Assembly (NCBI GenBank): GCA_902491535.1
Contig: CABUHS010000003.1
Location: 54,789 to 118,788 of the forward strand
DNA length: 64,000 nucleotides
Direction: 5' to 3'
Source: an uncultured Eubacteriales bacterium
Lineage (GTDB): Bacteria > Bacillota > Clostridia > Oscillospirales > CAG-272
In this document: piece by piece, positions 61,353 through 64,000 of the stretch
How positions within the stretch are numbered: position 1 is the stretch's first letter
Layout of the letters: the number at the start of each line of letters is the position of its first letter
The notes under the pieces: model-generated
Databases searched by the model: none
Told to the model about the DNA's origin: nothing
What the model saw: only the letters and a program-made list of their open reading frames with translations
Made by a program: the position numbers and the translations under genes

Positions 61353-61453
61353 ATCAATTGTCCGGAAGCGGTAAATATGAGAAATTCAGGAGCTTCGGTC
61401 ACAAGAGAAGAATTAAAAAATTAAAATATATCTTGCAAAGGAGACCCATAGTA

Positions 61454-63838
61454 ATGTATAAGGTTATAAAAAGAGACGGTAAAGAAGTTGATTTCGATCT
61501 CAGCAAAATCAGTGTTGCTATAAAGAAAGCATTTGATGCACTTCAGAAGCAGTATAACGATAACATTATAGATCTGCTCGCGCTCAAGGTTACCGCAGAC
61601 TATGAGCCTAAGATCGAGAACGGAAAAATCGGTGTTGAGATGATTCAGGACAGCGTTGAGGATGTTCTGGTTCAGGCGGGATATGCCGATGTAGCGAAAT
61701 GCTATATTCTTTATCGTAAGCAGCGTGAAAAGATCCGCAATATGAAGAATACCATGATCGACTATAAGGATACGGTAGATCAGTATATGCATGCACATGA
61801 CTGGCGTGTAAAGGAGAATTCTACTGTAACGTATTCGGTAGGCGGACTTATTCTTTCCAACTCCGGCGCGATAACAGCGAACTACTGGCTCAGCGAGATC
61901 TACGATCAGGAAATAGCAGATGCTCACAGAAACGCTGATATGCACCTTCACGATCTTTCGATGCTCACAGGATACTGTGCAGGATGGTCTCTTAAACAGC
62001 TTATAAAGGAAGGACTCGGCGGAATTCCAGGAAAGATCACCTCATCTCCTGCAAAGCACCTTGCTACGCTCTGCAACCAGATGGTAAACTTTCTCGGTAT
62101 AATGCAGAACGAGTGGGCAGGCGCTCAGGCGTTTTCGTCATTCGACACATACCTTGCGCCGTTCGTAAAGGCGGATAACCTTTCCTATGACCAGGTAAAG
62201 AAGTGCATCGAGTCCTTCATTTACGGTGTAAACACTCCGAGCCGTTGGGGTACACAGGCTCCGTTCTCTAACATCACACTCGACTGGACGGTACCGAACG
62301 ACCTTGCAGAGCTTCCCGCAATCGTCGGCGGCAAGGAAATGCCTTTTAAATATAAGGATTGCAAGCCGGAAATGGATATGGTTAACAAGGCTTTCATCGA
62401 AATTATGATCGACGGAGACGCAAACGGCCGCGGATTCCAGTATCCGATTCCTACATATTCTATAACAAAGGACTTCGACTGGTCCGAAACCGAAAACAAC
62501 CGTCTTCTCTTTGAGATGACATCAAAATACGGCACACCTTATTTCTCGAACTATGTAAACAGCGATATGGAGCCGAGTGATATCCGCAGCATGTGCTGCC
62601 GTCTGAGACTTGACCTTCGTGAGCTTCGTAAAAAATCCGGCGGATTTTTCGGAAGCGGTGAGTCCACAGGCTCAATCGGCGTTGTAACGCTCAATATGCC
62701 CCGTCTTGCATATCTTTCAAAGGATGAAGAAGACTTTTACAAACGCCTTGACCGTCTTATGGATATTGCGGCACGTTCGCTCAAGACAAAACGTACTGTA
62801 ATTTCCAAGCTTCTTGAGCAGGGACTTTATCCTTATACAAAGCATTATCTCGGAACGCTTGATAACCACTTCTCAACGATCGGTCTCGTCGGAATGAACG
62901 AGGCATGCCTTAATGCAAACTGGATCCGTAAGGATATGACGGATAAGACCGCTCAGAAGTTTACAAAAGAAGTTTTGAACCATATGCGCGAGCGTCTCTC
63001 CGATTATCAGGAGATGTACAAGGATCTGTATAACCTTGAGGCTACTCCCGCAGAGTCTACTTCATACCGTCTTGCAAAGCATGACGTCGAGCGCTATCCC
63101 GATATAATCACAGCTACAGAGAACGGAAATACTCCTTACTATACAAACAGCTCTCATCTTCCTGTCGGATACACCGAAGATATTTTCGAAGCACTCGATA
63201 TACAGGATGAGCTTCAGACGCTTTATACTTCGGGAACCGTATTCCATGCTTTCCTCGGAGAGAAGCTTCCTTCATGGAAAGCTGCTGCAAACCTTGTACG
63301 CAAGGTTGCTGAGAACTACAAACTTCCGTATTATACACTCAGCCCTACATATACAGTATGTAAGAATCACGGATATATCTCCGGTGAGCATTATACCTGC
63401 CCTGAGTGCGGTGAGAAAACAGAGGTATACAGCCGTATAACCGGTTATTACCGTCCTGTTCAGAACTGGAATGCAGGAAAGACTCAGGAATTCAAGGAGA
63501 GAAAGGTATACGATATCGAAAATTCTCACCTTACTCATACCGGACCTGTAAATGTTTCCGAATGTGAGGATCAGTGCTGCACAGGCTCAGAGAATGCTGA
63601 AATACTTCTTTTCGCTTCCAAGACATGCCCTAACTGCAAACGCGCAGCCGAATATCTTGAAAAGGCCGAGATTCCGTATAAAAAGATAATTTGCGAGGAC
63701 GAACCCGATGAAGCAGTACGTTACGGCATTCGTCAGGCTCCGACTCTCGTTGTTAAGTACAGTGACGATACTATTGAAAAGCATGCGAACGTTTCCAACA
63801 TAATAAAATTTGTTGACAGCGTAAAGGTTAATGCTTAA
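61454..63838 (+). CDS. nrdD: Anaerobic (class III) ribonucleoside-triphosphate reductase with fused glutaredoxin domain
   Basis: 794 residues. Start at ATG 61454 with AAGGAG upstream; the longer frame runs through the leader. ATP-cone (about 1-90; KVIKRDGKEVDFDLSKI), catalytic barrel (MNEACLNANW, NTPYYTNSSHLPV), zinc site (CKNHGY, CPECG) and the glycyl radical at about Gly664 in SRITGYYRPVQNW. Residues about 714-794 are a glutaredoxin-like domain with CPNC (725-728) and QAPTLVV, an addition to the usual enzyme that may supply electrons. The enzyme makes dNTPs without oxygen and needs the activase NrdG, which would lie beyond the window if adjacent. Confidence 0.96.
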   Translation: MYKVIKRDGKEVDFDLSKISVAIKKAFDALQKQYNDNIIDLLALKVTADYEPKIENGKIGVEMIQDSVEDVLVQAGYADVAKCYILYRKQREKIRNMKNTMIDYKDTVDQYMHAHDWRVKENSTVTYSVGGLILSNSGAITANYWLSEIYDQEIADAHRNADMHLHDLSMLTGYCAGWSLKQLIKEGLGGIPGKITSSPAKHLATLCNQMVNFLGIMQNEWAGAQAFSSFDTYLAPFVKADNLSYDQVKKCIESFIYGVNTPSRWGTQAPFSNITLDWTVPNDLAELPAIVGGKEMPFKYKDCKPEMDMVNKAFIEIMIDGDANGRGFQYPIPTYSITKDFDWSETENNRLLFEMTSKYGTPYFSNYVNSDMEPSDIRSMCCRLRLDLRELRKKSGGFFGSGESTGSIGVVTLNMPRLAYLSKDEEDFYKRLDRLMDIAARSLKTKRTVISKLLEQGLYPYTKHYLGTLDNHFSTIGLVGMNEACLNANWIRKDMTDKTAQKFTKEVLNHMRERLSDYQEMYKDLYNLEATPAESTSYRLAKHDVERYPDIITATENGNTPYYTNSSHLPVGYTEDIFEALDIQDELQTLYTSGTVFHAFLGEKLPSWKAAANLVRKVAENYKLPYYTLSPTYTVCKNHGYISGEHYTCPECGEKTEVYSRITGYYRPVQNWNAGKTQEFKERKVYDIENSHLTHTGPVNVSECEDQCCTGSENAEILLFASKTCPNCKRAAEYLEKAEIPYKKIICEDEPDEAVRYGIRQAPTLVVKYSDDTIEKHANVSNIIKFVDSVKVNA

Positions 63839-63925
63839 CCTGAATGTATAAATTACTTCGCTGTATTGCTAATGCAAAACAGACCGTTAATTAAGCGAAG
63901 TACGGTAACTGAACATTTATAAAAG

Positions 63926-63960
63926 AAAAGCGGTACAGCTAAAAGCTGTTCCGCTTTTGT
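63926..63960 (+). terminator. Hairpin terminator after nrdD
   Basis: Stem AAAAGCGG-ACAGC (63926-63939) / GCTGT-CCGCTTTT (63945-63958) with one mismatch. The T-run is inside the stem end, and the pattern reads on both strands. Confidence 0.7.
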
Positions 63961-64000
63961 GTATAGTGCGCTCGGCATGCGATAGAACTAGGCGGTGGAA

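Noticed and set aside
63839..64000. Start of nrdG
   Set aside because: The last 160 bases hold only hairpins and no open frame with a CxxxCxxC motif.

Overview
The window looks like a chromosomal segment of an anaerobic, endospore-forming member of the Clostridia. The evidence is a spoIIIA operon (spoIIIAA to spoIIIAG), an oxygen-sensitive class III ribonucleotide reductase under NrdR boxes, ABC-F and SecG housekeeping genes, sigma/anti-sigma (DUF4367) pairs, two DUF6514 genes, and many TTGACA-17-TATAAT promoters. I cannot name genus or species from the sequence alone. No rRNA, CRISPR array or complete insertion sequence is visible; one tRNA-Ser is present.

Layout. 1-5.6 kb: end of a cardiolipin synthase, a lipoprotein/XRE divergent pair around a perfect 34-bp palindrome, and a large membrane pseudokinase with PASTA, Ig-like and WSDWS-type repeats. 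5.7-17.6 kb: core metabolism (coaE, lytic transglycosylase, zinc-ribbon protein, ABC-F, serC-serA, gpmI, a GH172/DUF2961 enzyme), with an acyl carrier protein and an FkbH-like protein placed between the 3-phosphoglycerate genes. 17.6-18.9 kb: a gene-free stretch that carries a tandem family of four structured elements. At least three have their own minus-strand promoter, and a CAACGCTGTTG motif recurs. This is one of the two best candidates for something undescribed. 19-32 kb: minus-strand SPFH protein, a Gld-like ABC transporter operon, TrkA/TrkH potassium uptake, HU, a sigma/anti-sigma pair and a von Willebrand A protein.

32.5-50.4 kb: a large two-module peptide-modification locus, AT-richer than its surroundings, especially in the second half. 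Each module has a short Cys-containing putative precursor, a radical SAM/SPASM maturase, a PqqD-like recognition protein, an HPr-kinase-like P-loop protein, an S26-type Ser/His peptidase and ABC exporters. Module 1 adds a nucleotidyltransferase. Module 2 adds a Dph6-type ATP pyrophosphatase, a prephenate-dehydratase-like protein that appears to start at ATT, a VOC protein, an acyl carrier protein, an FkbH-like protein and a BtrH/papain-fold protein. The last four suggest that an acyl group made on a carrier protein (by family precedent from a glycolytic C3 acid) is transferred to the peptide product. I know of no described peptide pathway with this combination.

50.4-55.7 kb: two about 1.05-kb direct repeats, each with a decayed IS66 transposase tail plus an XRE gene and a DUF6514 gene. 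They flank a second sigma/anti-sigma pair, a small secreted protein whose ribosome binding site lies inside a perfect 40-bp palindrome, and decayed genes. 55.9-64 kb: tRNA-Ser, secG, the spoIIIA operon (spoIIIAH not found) and nrdD fused to a glutaredoxin domain. All functions are read from motifs and family resemblance without any database search.
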